DNA of 64,000 bases from Diphasiastrum complanatum (taxonomy: Eukaryota > Streptophyta > Lycopodiopsida > Lycopodiales > Lycopodiaceae). Made by a program: the position numbers and the translations under genes. Below are positions 1 through 11,080 of this stretch, in pieces. Below the pieces are notes generated by a model. The model was given only the letters and a program-made list of their open reading frames with translations. It had not been told where the DNA came from and made no database searches. The DNA is taken from positions 20,885,348 to 20,949,347 of the forward strand of contig CM055095.1 in the NCBI GenBank assembly GCA_029204225.1, read 5' to 3'. The first letter of the stretch is position 1. Each line of letters starts with the position of its first letter.

Positions 1-2720
1 TACATTTTCTTGGCACATCTGCTCAAACAGTTGAAGAGTTTCCTTGCCAAGCCCATGCATAGCATATCCACCAAGCATTGCACTCCATGAGACGGTATCC
101 CGCATGAGCATGCCAGTGAAAATCCGGGAAGAATTTTGTATGCTACCACACTTGGCATACATGTCAATCAAGCAACTAAGCACGTAAATGTCTGAGTCCC
201 ATTTACTCTGAATGATCTTTGCATGTATTCGCTTGCCCTCTTCCAGTGCTGCTATACTAGCGCATGCACTTATAGCACCTATGAAGGTGAATCTGTCTGG
301 CTTCACTGGTTCTTGCTCCAGCTGTCTGAACAGCGTCAGTGCCTTCTTACCCTGTCCACACTTGACCAAACCCACTATCATGGTATTCCAAGAGATTAAA
401 TCATGCACAGGCATAGTCTTGAACACTCTAAAGGCATCATCAATGCTTTTGCATTTGAGATACATGTCAACCAAACAGCTCCCCACAACAATATCATCCA
501 TGTAGCCACTTCGAATGATTTGTGAATGAATCCATTTTCCTTCCTTTGAGGCCTTTTTCCCACTACATGCTTGTAACACAGCCACAAAGGTAATCCTATC
601 TGGTGCCACTGGTTCCTGCTCCATCTGTTGAAACAGTTCTAATGCTTTCTCCCCTTGTCCATAGTTGACAAAAGCCATGAGTATGGTGTTCCAAGACACA
701 ATATCACGTTGCCCCATATTGTTGAATACTCGCATGGCATCCTCGATTCTACCACATTTGGCATGCATGTCAATTAAGCTATTTTGCAGAGGAGTGTCTA
801 ACTCACATCTGCTGTGCACAAGTTCTGCATGGATATGTCTGCCTTCTTCCAAAGCACCTACCATGCCACTTGCCTTTAAGGCACCCATAAAGGTTACCAT
901 ATTTGGTTTTACCCCCTCTTGCTGCATCTGTAAATACAGTTGCAGTGATCTCTCAGCCTGTCTGCATTTGACACTGCCCATTATCATTATATTCCACGAC
1001 ACGACATCTTGTCTCTCCATGCTGTCAAACACCCTGCAAGCATCTATCAGGCTCTCGCATTTGGCATACATGTCAATTAGACAGTTTGTCAAAGATAAAT
1101 CAAGTTTCAACCCACTTCGAAGGATCTCTGCATGTAAGCGTCTGCCCTCTTCAAGTTTCCCTGCATTTGCACACGCATTTAACACACCCACAAAAGTTAT
1201 CTTGTCTGGTTGAACCTTAGCTTGCTGCATCTGTCTGAATAATTTCAACGCTCTTTCACCCTGCCCACATTTAGCATACCCTGAGATCATGGCATTCCAG
1301 GAGACAATGTCGTGTTCCCCCATTTGCTTGAACACCCTCCAAGCATCTTCTATGCTTCCACATTTGCAATACATTGTAACCAAGCAATTCAGCAAAAACA
1401 AATCTAGCATGCACTTGCGTGCTATAAGTACAGCATGAACCTGTTTGCCTTCTTCAAGTGCCTCTATGCCAGCACATGCATTTAAAACACCCACAAAAGT
1501 TAATCTATCTGGATCCACCTGCTTTAACTGCATCTGGTGAAACAATTTTATTGCTTTCTTCTCCTGACCACAATTGACATAACCCATAATCAAGGCATTC
1601 CATGATACCAGATCCTGAGTCTTCATGGTGTTGAATACTTGATTAGCCTTATCAACTTCACCACATTTTGCATACATATCAACAAGGCAGCTCGCCACAA
1701 AAACATCCGATTCACATCTAAGCCGAATGACATTTTTATGGACCTTCATGCCTTCTTCAAGAGTTTTGAGGCTAGCACAGGCCTTGAGAACCCAGACAAA
1801 AGTGAATTTGTCAGGATGAACTCCTCGACCGAGCATTTCTTGATACAATTTTAATGCCTTGAGATGTTCACCATTCTTTACAGTTTTTTCTATGGAGACA
1901 GTCCATGAGAAAGTACTCCTTTGTACTGTACCAGGAACCATGGCAGCGAGCTTTTGTTTGACCCACTGGGGAGTTGATGGTGAGCTGATCCAAAGGGCCT
2001 CCTGGGTCTTCTTGTGCTTAAAATCAGGGTAGCTTGCACTTCTCTAGTTACATGAAATCAAATTTCAGCTGATCCATCAGGACCCACTTCACAAAAATTG
2101 ATGAGGTAAAACCTAAACCCTAAGCCATTCTTTGACATTTCAGAGGCTAACAGGAATTTCACCTTGTAACAACTGTGATCCCACCACTGTGAGGTATCAG
2201 AAAAAAACTCCTGCCATAGTTGTTCTGCATTTCTTTTGCTGCCTTCTGCAAGAGAAGTCAAACAAACCATTTTTGCTCAAATTACTGATAGAGTGAAGAC
2301 ATATCTTCCATAATCAGAAGCAGCCTTCTACATACTGAGTCATTCACATAGGCACATACTCTTGGTTTCCCATTCCTAAGCCATAAAATCAAATTCAAAA
2401 ATAAAACCGATCCCATAAGGAGTGGCCAATACCAAACCCTAGCTTTGCACAAAAAAGACGGAAATGAGGGTAAACTTACTTGCAGATGAAGGGACAGGCG
2501 ATGAAAGCATTGAGCATTCCAAGTGCAGACGGGAAGCATAACATCTTTGATATGCCGCAGTTGGGATGATATCAAAAGAGGTGGAATTGAAATGTTTTTC
2601 CAGTAAGCTAGAGCTTGATGCAAGTAGGCATGCAGCAATGCTTCCAAGCTGCAAGCTGCCATGGCATAATTGCACATGATCTTCCACATAACAACTTCTC
2701 ATAAGCAGCTTGCCTTCCAT
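1..2720 (-). CDS. PDF motif-PLS-class PPR fusion protein, three exons, 3' end beyond window
   Basis: Exons run 2720-2480, 2245-2163 and 2043 to the left edge. Introns are 234 and 119 bp (donors GTAAGT and GTGAAA; acceptors TTGCAG and ACTAG), with phases 1 and 0 that keep one frame for 789 residues. An in-frame TAA lies 6 nt before the ATG, which fixes the start. Residues 1-80 are hydrophobic, Ser-rich and poor in acids at first, fitting an organelle leader. Residues 90-138 match the PDF motif of OSB proteins: LWQEFF, WWD, YPDFKHK, EALW, PQWVK. From about residue 153 come repeated PLS-type PPR units (DLVSWNALI, DRLTFVGVLNACA, LEEGKQVHA, VDMYAKCG) up to the edge. No OB-fold precedes the PDF motif. 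PLS PPR proteins bind organelle RNA, often for C-to-U editing; the PDF motif is known to bind single-stranded DNA. An E or DYW tail may follow outside the window. The splice model is read by eye, but motif spacing and phase both support it. Confidence 0.85.
1999..2222 (-). other. PDF motif split by a 119-bp intron
   Basis: Exon 2 ends in WWDHSCYK and exon 3 opens with RSASYPDFKHK. Joined, the spacing between WWD and YPDF equals that of OSB-family PDF motifs. Unspliced, the downstream part meets a TAG at the intron's 3' end (the acceptor itself), so the motif exists only in spliced mRNA. Pro114, Asp115 and Phe116 are the residues that name the motif. Confidence 0.82.
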
Positions 2721-2860
2721 CGATTATACACATAAAAATCTAAATGGGTTCATCCACATCTCATCTCCACGCCACAAACCAAGCCATCTTCAACGCTCCT
2801 CCATACGAGAGAGAAGATGATCGTATGTACCATCATGGACAAGGTGACCTCCTGCAGGAA

Positions 2861-3233
2861 GTCACCAGCCCTAAATGATGCTGTCACCAACCCTAAAAGG
2901 TCGTAGATTCATGATGGGGAGTATCACTTCAATTTTAGGGTGGATGTTATTAGTGCATATCAATGTTGGGTGGGTATATGGTGTGTCACCAGCCCTAAAT
3001 GATGCTGTCACCAACCCTAAAAGGTCGTAGATTCACGATGGGGAGTCATCACTTCAATTTTAGGGTGGATGTTATTAGTGCATATCAATGTTGGGTGGGT
3101 ATATGGGGTGTCACCAGCCCTAAATGATGTTGTCACCAACCCTAAAAGGTCGTAGATTCATTATGGGGAGTCATCACTTCAATTTTAGGGTGGATGTTAT
3201 TAGTGCATATCAATGTTGGGTGGGTATATGGGG
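2861..3233. repeat. Three-copy 124-125-bp tandem repeat
   Basis: Copies begin at 2861, 2985 and 3110 with GTCACCAGCCCTAAATGATG and are nearly identical. Each unit ends with the same 8-bp target site (GTGCATAT) and about 20 bp of the left terminus of the neighbouring hAT-type element, so the tandem copies include the junction between host DNA and transposon. The unit also carries AACCCTAAA, which resembles the telo-box found in plant promoters. It lies about 140 bp upstream of the start codon of the PDF-PPR gene. Confidence 0.9.
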
Positions 3234-3949
3234 TTATGGCTCTTATCAACCCGGGTATCATAACTCCTACCAGTCTGGTATGTAAAAATGAGATACCCTC
3301 CAATTAACCGGATGTCGTTGGTATTAGATCGGCGACACCATGGTCAAAACCAGACCAATGTGGTATAAAACTTCTAGATATCCCGGATATACTCGGACCA
3401 GGGCAAAATTGAGGGTACCACCACCCTATGCCCGAGTATCATATCTTTAAAAAAATTATTTTTATTACAAGCCTTAAAATAGCAAGCTGATGCTCCATTT
3501 TGGCTGGTCGCTTTTTAGGCCCCGTGCTCCATGCTCATCATCTGCACCTCATTGTGCTCATTGGTGGTTGATGCTCCATTCTCCATTTTGCTGGCTGGTC
3601 GCTTCTGAGGCTCCATGTTGCTCAAGGACTCATTGCTGAGATTCCACCTTCCACTTCTAGCCAGGTATTTGGTTTTGTTTCTCTCTCCTGACTCTTGACT
3701 TTGCTGGCCATTGATGCACTGCTGGTTGCTCGCTACTAAAACTTTCTAAAACTTTGTCAAAATTCTAACTATTTATACCTGGGTTTATGACCGGCTGGTA
3801 TTACCTTTGCAATACCAGTTTGAAGTTTGTAAATTATGTCTATGTCCATACCCGACTGGTAATAGAAAACTTATTTTCTTTAATATCATGGAGTACTCCA
3901 ATACCATGACTGGGCTGGTATTTAAAATAGTGATACCCACCCAACACTG
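3211..3949. mobile_element. Non-autonomous hAT-type element, 739 bp
   Basis: The ends are inverted 17-bp repeats, CAATGTTGGGTGGGTAT on the left and CAGTGTTGGGTGGGTAT read inward from the right, with one mismatch. They are flanked by 8-bp direct repeats, GTGCATAT (3203-3210) and GTGCATAC (3950-3957). An 8-bp target duplication with termini beginning CA is the hallmark of hAT elements. There is no transposase frame inside. The interior has its own imperfect duplication around a GCTGGTCGCTT sequence (about 3490-3625). Confidence 0.8.
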
Positions 3950-4587
3950 GTGCATACTTAAGAGAAGGGCATTCACCCTCTCATATTAGAGGCATGGCCC
4001 TTGACCACAGTTGCGCGAGCACTAGCAATATGGATTGGTGAGGTGAACCTCTACTATTTGTTGCATCTAGCCTTAAAAATTTGTCAAAGCTTCGCCAATT
4101 GAACTGATAGGGGGCAAATTTTTTTTTTCTAACGGAGAAGCAAGCACATGTTTTTCTCACAAGTTAATACATGCACGAACCAACTTCACATGTTCAAATA
4201 TGTTTGCACTAAGTGAGATATGCGCCCGTCTAGCTCACACCTATGATGTATCGCTTGCATGTCTCCGATGACTATACTCTCGACCTACTTGCACGGCTTC
4301 TATGGCCATCTCGGAGTCATATGTGCAAAATAATTGCATGGTGTGTGGCCATGATTGTGACTTGCTTGCATGGCTCGTTGGCAATACTTGCAATCTAATG
4401 CACAGCTCATTGTACAATTTGTATGAATGTTCAATGTACTTTGCAGTGCAACTTTTGGCCACTCTTGAATATTCACCATGTGGCACATTAGGTCGTGGCC
4501 CAAAACTCTTGCACCTACAAGAGTGGCTCACGATGGTTTGGGCATAAGGCTTGTACAACATTTGAATGTAGGCCATAATGAATATTT

Positions 4588-4632
4588 TGGCCAATGAATA
4601 TTCCACCAAATGGTGAATATTCATTGGGCCAT
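4588..4632. repeat. Near-perfect palindrome
   Basis: Arms of about 21 bp (TGGCCAATGAATATTCCACCA and its near-complement) are separated by AA. The segment around it, 3958-5470, holds no gene that I can support; short ORFs there share a recurring CCATGTGGCACATTAGG phrase (4477 and 4711) that suggests degraded repeats. Confidence 0.6.
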
Positions 4633-5475
4633 GCCCAAAGCTCTCACACGCGCTAGACATGCGTTTACGTCTCCAGCAGGCCTTCACCTTTTGAAATTCA
4701 AGTTTAGTGGCTCCATGTGGCACATTAGGTGGCAAAGACTATTTCACATAGAATCGTTCAACTTTGGTTCATTTCTTTAACCCATCTCCATGTTTAGCAT
4801 GTTGCAATGGCAATTTCAACAGGACTTAATGTCAGGTGCCCATTTTGTGGCATTTCCACCATGACTCTCATGTGGATAGCCAATCAAAGATTGACACATA
4901 GCACATGAAAATGCTGGCAGAATGTGCACGTGGATAGCCAATGATCGGCTACCACATGGCACAGACACATTACAATAGAATTTGCATGTGCCATACGACA
5001 ACTTCTCATTAGTACACACATTATGCAGCACAAAAAAGAGCCAAAGAAAACAATCTTAAATGGACAAATAGCCCTAAAACTAGAGTTTTGTTTGCAAATG
5101 AATTGAAAATTTTGTTTTCCTTCTAAATGAATTTCACATGTCAGGACCCTAATTCTGTGGAGTTTTGACATGACCAATTTGGTTCACAACAAGTTTCGAG
5201 CAAGTGAAAACTTGGTTCACTGGCATCTCTGATGTGCCTTACTCAAACGGTCATGGATTCCTCCTAGAACTGTTTTGAAATATGATTCACCACCTTGCTT
5301 GCTAACTATAATTACATTTGCTTTGATACAAAGTTCAAATTCTGCAATTATAGCAATCACATACAATCAAGTGAATTGTCATGTGCCAATCATAGCATCC
5401 TAACATTTAGTCCATTGATAAACATCAAGACATCATGGTGAAATATGAAAACAAGAAGATAGTTAACAAACCAAG

Positions 5476-5700
5476 TGGTATCGGAGCAATAAGCTAGTTA
5501 ATGCTTTGATTTAGTACAAATGTCTTTTCTATCAAGCTCGTATGGATCCAAATAAGTAGTGCTTGTACAAGTGATCAACTAGAATGGACGATAGGAACAA
5601 ACAATGTTAATACATGTGATCTATGTGGGAGATCGATGGGCAAGAAAGATCATGTTAAACGGTAAAAAACCAAAAGGTGGAATGTTGGGAATGATCAACG
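5476..5700 (+). mobile_element. Possible LTR-retrotransposon remnant (primer site and polypurine tract)
   Basis: TGGTATCGGAGC at 5476 differs by one base from the usual copia primer-binding site complementary to initiator tRNA-Met. At 5671 CAAAAGGTGGAA is followed directly by TGTTGGGAATG, which looks like a polypurine tract and LTR start. Only about 195 bp separate them, as in a miniature (TRIM-like) or deleted element. I could not find a matching second LTR upstream, so this is tentative. From about 5700 to 6240 I see only possible LTR sequence and the leader of the next gene. Confidence 0.35.
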
Positions 5701-6241
5701 TGGATGCTCTGCCATCCAATGTTTCTATGTTCTCCCAGTAGGTTATACATCGAGAGATAAAGCCAATGGCCAAGTTGGTGCCAAATCATGGACCTTTAGA
5801 GGGTAAATTTGGAACCCTCCCCTCTCAAATAACTGCAGTCTCGAGTTCAATAAGATCTCAATTGCTTTGCAGTAGGTTGGTGAGATGGTTGCGGGAAACA
5901 ATCTTTTACGAAAATCTATCAAGAAAATGAGAGAATGCATGGGAAGAGAAGGGTCATGGGAACCTTCTCTTAGTTGTTGTGCCTAAGACACAAAAGGAAT
6001 TTTAGTTGAGATTCAAGCCAAAGAGTGGGAGTTTATCTTTTGGAATTTTAGTTAAGATTCAATGCCAAAGGGTGAGGCTCTCTCTCGTCTTGACTGATCG
6101 AGAGACAGCCCCACCGTTGGATTCATCTAGCAGCATTTGAGATTTTGCCACGTGTAATCACAAGCCATTGAACAATCTACAGGTGGCAGTTTAACACGTG
6201 GATGACATCCAAGTGAGCAGACGATCGATGGTCGCGTTAAG

Positions 6242-6262
6242 CCCCCCCCCCCCCCCCCCCCC
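6242..6262 (+). repeat. C21 homopolymer in the PPR leader
   Basis: Twenty-one consecutive C residues end directly at an ATG (6263). That ATG opens a three-codon frame (M-G-R-stop) whose TGA overlaps the ATG at 6271. The run could form an i-motif, or a G-quadruplex on the other strand, and its length may be imprecise in the assembly. Confidence 0.85.
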
Positions 6263-6270
6263 ATGGGGAG

Positions 6271-6435
6271 ATGAGCAAGAAAGAGAGAGAGGAGACAGAA
6301 AAGAAGAGGAGAATAGCGATGGCGGCATTGGTAACACAATGGGATGGCGCTCTCACGTTTCTCTCTCCTGTGGCTTCTCTCCCTCCCACAACCAGCAGGC
6401 ATGCTACCCCTCGCCATGCATTCCGACGTAATCAT

Positions 6436-6467
<32 letters not shown>

Positions 6468-8940
6468 GCAGCATTCTGAAACAATTAGGTCAACAACGTG
6501 TTTTCATTCAATCCCATCTAAGTTTGGAAGGCTGGGGTTTAGCAATTCCTTTCTAGGGTTGAGCAAATCCGCTGCTACGGCTGCTCGGCTGAAGTTTGAC
6601 ATCGCTGTTTGGGATTGGAGAGCGTCGATTTGTGAAGACGAAGCTGCTATTCCTGTCCCTTCGGAAGTGCAGAGCGGTTCTGTTGATGAGAACCCTAATT
6701 TAGCCAATGGGAAGGATTGTTTGGAAGCAGTAAATGGTGTGGAAGGTCAGATAGGTGGAGTCGAAAAACAGAAATCTGAGTCCCTTAATGGCACAATCAG
6801 CAATGTTGTCGAAGCTCGGGTTGGTGGCATCGAACAGCAGGAGTTGGAGTCCCTTAATGGCGCAAATAGCAAAGGTGTTGAAACTTCGATCGACGGCATG
6901 GAACAGCAGAAATTTGAGCCCCTTAATGGGGCAAATAGCAATGGTGTGGAAGCTCTGGACAGCAGCATCGAACAACAGAATTCTGAGTCTTCTAATGACG
7001 GCATGGAACAGCAGAAATCTGAGTCCCTTAATGGGGCAAATAGCAGTGGTGTGGAAGCTCTGGACAGCAGCATTGAACAACAGAATTCTGAGTCTTCTAA
7101 TGCTGGAACTAGCAGCCATGTTGCGACGCAGATGGACAAGTGCAAGGAAGTCCTGTGGCTGTTCAAGGATAGGAAAATTAAAGAAGCAATAGGCCTTTTG
7201 GGTTCGATTTCACATCTTGATGAATGGGTGGTTTCAACCTATGTGGAGCTTTTGCAAGACTGTGGCAAAGTAAAGGCGGTCACCGAGGGCAAAGAGCTTC
7301 ATGCTTTGGCTTTGAAACACGGATTTCTATCGAATGGGTTCATAGCAAGTACCCTCATCAGTACATATTGCAAGCTTGGAATGGTCCCCGAAGCACAGAA
7401 AATCTTTGATGGCATGCGTACACGTAGCGCCTTGTCGTGGAATGCATTGATTTCTGGATATGCTAAGCACGGCTACCACAAAGAAGCCGTAAGGCTTTAT
7501 CACAGCATGAAGGAGGAAGGGTTTCAACTCGATTCCGTTACATATATTTTGATGCTTAATTCATGCGCCAGCAAAGGGGATATTCAGCTTGGGAAGCAGA
7601 TTCACGCCGATGCTAGGAAATATGATTATGAATGTAAGCTTTGGGTTTCTACCGCTCTTCTAAATATGTACGTGAAATGCGGGGATTTGGAAGATGCACG
7701 TCGGGTTTTTGATAATATGACAAACAGGAATGTGATCACCTGGACTTCTATGATTTCTGGATATGCCAAGAGTGGCAATGGGCTCGAAGCCCTAAACCTT
7801 TACCAGCAGATGAAAAGGGCAGGTGTGAAAGCAACTGAGATCACTTTTCTGTTCCTTCTGAAAGCTTGTGCAAGCCTTGCAGAAATTGAGCAAGGCAAGC
7901 AGATACATGCTGATTTAATAAAAAGTGGGCTTAGTTTGAACGCATTTTTGGGGACAGCCCTCATAGACATGTACTCGAAGTGCGGGGATATGGGGAAGGC
8001 ACAAGAGGTGTTTGATAAAATCCCCACTCCCAATGTAGTTTCTTTTGCTGCAATGATTTCAGGACATTGTAAGAATGGTAATAACAAAGAAGCTATCAGA
8101 TGTTACATGCAAATGAAGCAGCAGGGCTTCAGGCCTAATGGAGTGACAATAGCCTCCGTCCTGCATGCTTGTGCCAATGCCGAGTCCCTGGAAGAGGGAC
8201 AGCAAATTCATGCCGATGCAGTCAGATATGGATTTAGTTCAGACGTCCGTGTTACAGCTGCCCTCGTGAACATGTATTCACAGTGTCATAGATTACAAGT
8301 TGCTCGTGAACTCTTTAATAGGATGAGTCATCAAAGTGTAGTTTCTTGGACTGCCATGATTGCTGCATATGCGAAAAATGCAGCTGGTGAAGAGGCTTTT
8401 AAGCTTTATGATCAAATGAAGAAGGAGAACATAAAGCCAGATGCAAGTACATTTGTCTTTGTTCTCCATGCTTGCGCTACTACGAGGAATCTAGAGATGG
8501 GAAAGCAGATTCATGCTGAAGTCCTAGAAGCTGGGCTTGAGTCTCATATTGCAGTTGGAAGTGCTCTTGTCGACATGTACTCCAAGTGTGGGAGTCTAGC
8601 TGACTCACGCCTTGTCTTTGACAGAATGCCCACTAAAAATATTTCTACATGGACTTCCATGATAGCAGGGTATGTTAAGCATGAGAATTCTGAGGAGGCA
8701 TTCCAACTCTACAGACAAATGAAATTGGAGGGTTTGAAGCCAGATGCATGGGTCTTTGTCTGTGTTTTGAATGCTTGTGTCCAGACTGGATCTTTGGAAT
8801 ATGGAAAAGAAGTTCATGAGGATATCCGTAAAGCTGGCTATGAGACTGACGCCACAGTCAAAAATTCATTGAGCATCATGTACTCCAAGTGTGAAAGTCC
8901 AGAGGCCAGGCAAGCACAACAAGCTCTGCAGCAGGCTTGA
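6271..8940 (+). CDS. PLS-class PPR protein without E/DYW tail, 889 aa
   Basis: A single-exon, organelle-type RNA-binding protein. The longest frame starts at 6271, but the ATG at 6319 (residue 17) has a better context and gives a typical targeting start (MAALVTQWDGALTF), so it may be the real one. Residues 54-67 are a His-Gln run. Residues about 150-290 are a low-complexity acidic linker with Gly-Glu-Gln-Asn-rich repeats. From about residue 310 to 880 there are PLS-type units with the usual phrases (SWNALISGYAKHG, GKQIHAD, ALLNMYVKCGDLEDARRVFD, SWTAMIAAYAKN). The protein ends soon after an S/L-type repeat (SIMYSKCESPEARQ) with no E, E+ or DYW domain, so if it takes part in editing it would need a partner in trans. 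It is divergent from the PDF-PPR gene, start codons about 3.55 kb apart. The family is certain; the RNA target is unknown. Confidence 0.93.
6431..6472 (+). repeat. CAT/CAG trinucleotide run coding His-Gln
   Basis: Consecutive ATC/CAT units pass into CAG units and encode four His and nine Gln in the N-terminal region of the PPR protein, between the presumed transit peptide and the linker. Such runs vary in length between alleles. Confidence 0.85.
6895..7104 (+). repeat. In-frame 105-bp duplication in the PPR linker
   Basis: Two copies of a 35-codon unit start at 6895 and 7000 (GMEQQKFEPLNGAN and GMEQQKSESLNGAN, each running to EQQNSESSN). More diverged units of the same kind lie upstream, so this linker grew by repeated in-frame duplication. 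It has no known fold. Confidence 0.85.
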
Positions 8941-11020
8941 GCTACTTGTGTCCTTGCCTATGAGTAAAGCATTAGCCCAGGATGCAAATAGCAAAAGTGG
9001 ATAATACTAAGCGCCAAAGCTTGAAGCTGACAAAGATCTCGGCTGTTCCCCTGTTTGGTAGATTGGTATTAGTTTTATGGCAACATTGTAAAGTATTGTT
9101 GGTGATGAGACAACTGTCTCCAGCTGATTGCTTCGAGCAGTTTTTTTGTAGGTAATGAGATAGAGGTCTTATCTTGATGCCTGTTAAAGAAAGCCTGCCT
9201 GGTCTTGTAAAAATGTGGGTCTGTAGAATTCTGTGGCAATGAAGTTATCGGATCTAAACCACATTGTTGGTGCATCTTTTGGTCAGTGTGCTTTGTTCTA
9301 AACTGAAACGTCCAGGAGGAGGACACCTTCTACTTGGCTGACTCATTGAGTTGATGGAAGAAAAATCAAGGAATGAGTGATAAGGCGAGCCAGAAGTTTA
9401 AACACTTGTGGAACGTCTGTTCAAGTTATTATGTGTAAGTACAGCTTTCTGAAGACATTCTGATTTATGACATCGATAGACAGAAACACTGAAAAGCATG
9501 CATTGAACTACATTTGTGCGGGGGCATGAAAAGGTGCAGCGTTTGAAATTACACAATCACATCAATTTGAAGAAGCTAGGTAACGTTGATCTTCGTCGAT
9601 CAGAAAATCAACACTTTCTGCAAAAATACAAGAGCTTGAAACTGCATTCCCTCTTCATACTGTTGTATTGAGATGTACTTTGTCACAACCATTTTATAAA
9701 AATTATGTCGGAGCTGGATACTAGAATTGTCTGAAGTCATGTGAAAGTGCCCTATGACTGTAAGTTACAGTAATTCAACACAATATTGAATTAGAAAAAT
9801 CTGCAATATTGGACCTTGGTCCCACTGCCTATACGAGAAACTTTTCGCCAAAGTTTCAGGGAGTGTGGGGACACAGGAATGTATTATTCAGAGCTAATTT
9901 GTTGGTGACTCCATTATGAACAAACAAAGGAAGTAGTCTGCCTTTGAGATTTTAACTAAAGATGGGATTCAATATTTGAAATATGAATATAGGCAGTCGC
10001 ATGGCCCAGTTGCTTTGTGAAGTATAATGGCCACAGAAACGGCCTCTTAAGTATATTACTGACTTGTTCACGAATAACACCAGCAGTTTCTATTCACTAG
10101 TTGTATAATAATAATTCTTTAAATTATGTGGCATACACACTCACTGTAGTCGGAGCTGGAATTATCAGGACACGAACAATGCATGTCATCTTCCATGTGG
10201 GTTTATTATTGTTTGAAAGAGGTATCAAGTATTATTGGTTTAATGTTTGCTCAGTATCTGTCCTCAAGGTTATATTTTTCTTCTTTATAGACAGTCCAGT
10301 AGCAGTAAATTTGAAACCAGGGAGTTAAATGATCCTCAAACATCAAGGCAAGAAACACGCTCTCTTTAACTCTCTCTTTACTGTTTCTGACATCAAATCA
10401 CAAAAAAAAGAGATTCACATCAACGTGAATTGACTCTATATTACAATTGAGCTGCTACTGCATCAATCACTAAATGATAGTATTTGTAGCTAAAGCCGAA
10501 TTCTGAATCTAGAACCCTAAACTCGACTCAAACTAATAAAGTAAAAGATTTAAAAGCTAGATAGGATCTTACAGCTTGCTTGCTTGAAGCTGTTTTAAAG
10601 TATTTTCATTCTTTTAAAGTTGAAACTCAATATGGTTGTGAGCAGAAGCATTCTCAAAATCTAGTTATCTGTGTTTGAATCATCTATACACATTAAGTGG
10701 CTTCACATGGCTCTACAATATTCTTAAAATGTGGGCTACTAGTAGAACTCCTAAGAATACGGGCGGATTCATAGTGGCGACAAGTACGATATCTTAGCCC
10801 ATTTTTCTTTCCAACCATTTTTTGGCCGTGGCAAGTGAAATGATGCCACTCCTCTTTTAGATTCTCATCACAAGTAAATAGGCTGCTGCAACTTGATTAG
10901 CCTGTTTTAATTGTTACCATGCCATTGGTCCATTATTCTGAAGTTGGCCTTGGTGACTCAAGTTCATGAGCAATGTCCTCAAGTACTAAGAGCTACCTTC
11001 TCTTGTTTATAGATCGCAAT

Positions 11021-11080
<60 letters not shown>

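Noticed and set aside
5475-6120. A complete miniature LTR element (TRIM)
   Set aside because: A primer site and polypurine tract are visible, but no matching LTR pair could be found, so only a relic is reported.
6700-7166. Two 139-residue minus-strand ORFs
   Set aside because: They are shadows of the repetitive linker of the PPR gene; the regular repeat keeps several frames open and the sense protein is clearly the real one.
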